Source: Jingyaoa shaoxingensis
GTDB taxonomy: Bacteria; Bacillota; Clostridia; Lachnospirales; Lachnospiraceae
Length of the DNA stretch: 7,312 nt
Direction: 5' to 3'
Assembly: GCF_014385005.1 (NCBI RefSeq)
Contig: NZ_JACRSZ010000035.1
Coordinates: forward strand, 1-7,312
Both the position numbers and the translations under genes were made by a program. Within the stretch, counting starts at the first letter, position 1, and each line of letters opens with the position of its first letter. The notes under the pieces were generated by a model, which was not told the DNA's origin, did not search any database, and was given only the letters and a program-made list of their open reading frames with translations. Positions 6,049 to 7,312 of this stretch are shown piece after piece.

Positions 6049-6159
6049 CGCTGGTATGACGCAGACTGTGGAAGACCCAAGACTCGCTACTGGCGGTTGG
6101 TTAGACCTTACCAGACAGGCATTCCACCTGCTAGACTACTCGCCCTTATCTGGGCGCAC
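6049..6159 (-). mobile_element. 5' relic of a group II intron (domain I start), truncated
   Basis: On the minus strand the segment begins at 6159 with GTGCGCCCAGAT, the conserved 5' splice-site start of bacterial group II introns such as Ll.LtrB. The first hairpin, GCCC-AGATAA-GGGC (6155-6142), has the expected AGAUA-type loop. A second small hairpin (TGGT 6113-6110 with ACCA 6101-6098) and the A-A-C-C-A-A-C-C run fit early domain I. No maturase or reverse transcriptase gene and no domain V follows; the intron breaks off about 110 nt in, near 6049, where sequence passes into the operon promoter. The exact break is uncertain. It cannot splice alone. Upstream of 6159 is the former 5' exon, ending ACTCGGGATT. 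Confidence 0.8.
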
Positions 6160-6180
6160 AATCCCGAGTTGTATGTCTCT

Positions 6181-6189
6181 ATTATACCA
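6181..6189 (-). promoter_or_regulatory. Extended -10 promoter element reading into the intron relic
   Basis: On the minus strand TGGTATAAT is a consensus -10 with the TGn extension. No good -35 is found at 16-18 bp, which is usual for extended -10 promoters. The start would be near 6174, just outside the intron 5' end, giving a ~200-nt leader through the relic into the flavodoxin operon. It may have belonged to the intron's original target. Confidence 0.45.
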
Positions 6190-6194
6190 TCATG

Positions 6195-6246
6195 AAAAAT
6201 ACAAACAGTTCGTAAAATTACACTTTTACGAACTGTTTGTATTTTT
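6195..6246. terminator. Bidirectional terminator, perfect 23-bp inverted repeat
   Basis: Positions 6195-6217 and 6224-6246 are exact reverse complements (23 bp) around a 6-nt loop (6218-6223). Each arm ends in five A/T, so RNA from either strand forms a hairpin followed by a U-run. On the minus strand it lies 24 nt after the YiaC-like GNAT stop and ends that two-gene unit. It insulates the GNAT genes from the flavodoxin operon. Confidence 0.9.
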
Positions 6247-6270
6247 GGTCAGTTTTGCAAACTGGAATTT

Positions 6271-6696
6271 CTATTTGTGTTGCCATGTCATTACATAATC
6301 TTTTTCTCCGGTAGCCTCATCTAAGCCACTATGCTGAATCTCAAATCCTTCTCTCTTATAAAAAGATATTGCCCGTGCGTTCTTTTGGTATACGTTCAAG
6401 TGCAACTTATTCCTTTTATCCTTTGCATAATTCAGCAGAATTTTACCTATACCCTGCGATTGCATTTCACCAGAAACAAAAATGCCCTCAACATATTCAT
6501 CATTTAACCCTATAAAACCCTGTATTTCTGTATCATACTCATACACATAAACCTCTGCTAGTAACAACGCTTCTTTTACTGATTTGAAATTGCTTTTCCA
6601 GTATTCGACGGGGATAAAATTATGTGCCTTTATATTTGTATCCAACCATATATCTGCAACTTTATTTATATCATCCCTTTGAAATTCTCTAATCAT
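6271..6696 (-). CDS. GNAT N-acetyltransferase, YiaC-like
   Basis: GNAT acetyltransferase of 141 residues that would transfer acetyl from acetyl-CoA to an amine. The start MIREFQRDDINKVADIWLD and the C-terminal half (LNVYQKNARAISFYKREGF, residues 100-118, then a T-W-x end) resemble Escherichia coli YiaC closely in pattern; YiaC is reported to be a lysine acetyltransferase. The acetyl-CoA pyrophosphate loop is Q-S-Q-G-I-G (79-84), and Tyr113 occupies the usual general-acid position. I take the ATG at 6696, as YiaC-type proteins begin at this point; the GTG directly before it (6699) is also possible, since GGAG stands 7 nt before the GTG and 10 nt before the ATG. It lies 31 nt after the other GNAT gene and is probably co-transcribed. 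The substrate cannot be read from sequence. Confidence 0.88.
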   Translation of the reverse strand: MIREFQRDDINKVADIWLDTNIKAHNFIPVEYWKSNFKSVKEALLLAEVYVYEYDTEIQGFIGLNDEYVEGIFVSGEMQSQGIGKILLNYAKDKRNKLHLNVYQKNARAISFYKREGFEIQHSGLDEATGEKDYVMTWQHK

Positions 6697-6727
6697 CACA
6701 GTGACTCTCCATAAACTTGAATTTAAA

Positions 6728-7171
6728 TTATAACTGTCTTTGCAAATACACCATATCTACCAACTGTATTCCACTCTCATAGATTGGGTGGTCATAATTA
6801 TCTATAAAGAAATTTGATATGATATGCGAACGGACAAAACCACACTTTTCATAAAATGGTATTGTCAGTGGGCTATCGCCTGTTCCCACTTGCAGAATGG
6901 CATATTGCTCTCTGTAATTATTAACAATAAACTCAATTAAGGCTCTTGCATAACCTTTCCCTTGATATTCTGGAACTGTCGCAATGTTCTTGATTTCAAG
7001 TATGTCATTTTCTTTATCGGTTATGACACACTCACACTTGACCCCATTATCATCAAGTACATACATCTTGCCGTTATCAAGATAACGGTAAACCATATCT
7101 TCCTGCTCATCTGCTAATAGGAGCAAATCAAGATATTGTTTTTTATTTTCTTTAACTTCAATAATTTTCAT
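6728..7171 (-). CDS. GNAT family N-acetyltransferase
   Basis: GNAT acetyltransferase of 147 residues, not close to its neighbour. Core features: beta-4 L-E-I-K-N-I-A-T-V-P, then the acetyl-CoA loop Q-G-K-G-Y-A (70-75) with R-A-L-I-E-F, then A-I-L-Q-V-G-T-G-D-S and Y-E-K-C-G-F. The N-terminal ~55 residues give an acidic helix, D-E-Q-E-D-M-V-Y-R-Y-L, and a strand-rich segment typical of small-molecule or protein acetylating GNATs. The ATG at 7171 has AGGTG 6 nt upstream; the GTG at 7180 is less likely because it lies in that site. First gene of a two-gene unit ended by the terminator at 6195-6246. The substrate is unknown. Confidence 0.87.
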   Translation of the reverse strand: MKIIEVKENKKQYLDLLLLADEQEDMVYRYLDNGKMYVLDDNGVKCECVITDKENDILEIKNIATVPEYQGKGYARALIEFIVNNYREQYAILQVGTGDSPLTIPFYEKCGFVRSHIISNFFIDNYDHPIYESGIQLVDMVYLQRQL

Positions 7172-7312
7172 CAATCGCACCTACAAATTCCAATTGAACA
7201 AAATCGCTGCGCGATGGCCTGCCAAGGCTATGGCGCAGTTTTTCTTTACACTTTAATAAAAAGCAGTGGAAACCAAGTCCTACAAGTAGTATTGTTAAGT
7301 CACCACAACCAA
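7172..7312 (-). other. Edge segment with open frame; possible C-terminal end of an upstream gene
   Basis: Leftward from the edge, one frame stays open for about 49 codons (7310 to ~7160), passing through R-H-S-L-G-R-P-S-R-S-D-F-V-Q-L-E-F and ending at a TGA within the first codons of the GNAT gene. It has no start inside the window. An open frame of that length is possible by chance, and a strong hairpin lies in the middle of it, so I do not call a gene. I see no clear promoter for the GNAT pair here. Confidence 0.2.
7207..7243 (+). terminator. Stem-loop with T-run (plus-strand terminator)
   Basis: CTGCGC (7207-7212) pairs with GCGCAG (7233-7238); inside, ATGGCCT (7214-7220) pairs with AGGCTAT (7225-7231), with one G-U pair, around loop GCCA. 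Five T follow at 7239-7243, so it would terminate plus-strand transcription. No plus-strand gene is seen before it. On the minus strand the same hairpin lies 35 nt before the GNAT start and is followed only by CGATTTT, a weaker terminator or possible leader structure. Confidence 0.65.

Noticed and set aside
6056..6298. Plus-strand frame of 80 codons across the intron relic and terminator
   Set aside because: It is antisense to RNA structure and translates the inverted repeat; no ribosome binding site or protein features.

Overview
The window is accessory DNA from a low-GC Firmicute, most likely a gut Clostridium or Lachnospiraceae-like bacterium. The basis is AT-rich codon use, strong AGGAGG-type ribosome binding sites, long stem-loop terminators, MerR promoters with 19-bp spacers, an ICE-type tyrosine recombinase and a group II intron relic. 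I cannot name the species. Except for the integrase at the left edge, every gene I accept is on the minus strand.

Layout, left to right: (1) 1-900, C-terminal part of a tyrosine recombinase whose start lies outside the window, followed by a gene-free stretch with repeated TTTCCCTT-type motifs that may be integrase or attachment sites; (2) 1075-1599, a cysteine-rich flavodoxin-fold FMN reductase; (3) 1680-1993, mobile-element debris: the first ~46 codons of a type IA topoisomerase (topB-like) joined to the last 39 codons of an unidentified protein, with a stem-loop terminator just upstream of the topoisomerase start; (4) 2063-2797, a TipA/Mta-type MerR regulator under its own 19-bp-spacer promoter; (5) ~2860-3150, non-coding, with CGGTGCTC repeats and a 15-bp palindrome; (6) 3151-5970, a tight five-gene operon transcribed leftward: flavodoxin, MerR regulator, second flavodoxin, hexapeptide acetyltransferase, aldo/keto reductase; (7) 5993-6246, the operon's MerR-type promoter with a near-perfect 20-bp palindrome, then a ~110-nt 5' relic of a group II intron, an extended -10 promoter and a perfect 23-bp inverted-repeat terminator; (8) 6271-7171, two GNAT acetyltransferase genes in tandem; (9) a strong hairpin at 7207-7243.

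The functional core is the five-gene operon. Gene order, spacing and the promoter palindrome suggest that the MerR protein in second position controls the whole unit. It resembles the AdhR/NmlR group and has a cysteine at residue 52. Flavodoxins plus an aldo/keto reductase point to a response to reactive carbonyls, quinones or other electrophiles; this is inference from families. The TipA-like regulator is a separate self-regulated unit. Integrase, topoisomerase fragment and intron relic show that the region was assembled by repeated mobile-element insertion and decay. I see no evidence for a wholly new defence or biosynthetic system; the most interesting items are the intron relic placed in front of the operon promoter, the two MerR operators, the terminator/topB junction and the unexplained repeats at 3010-3077.
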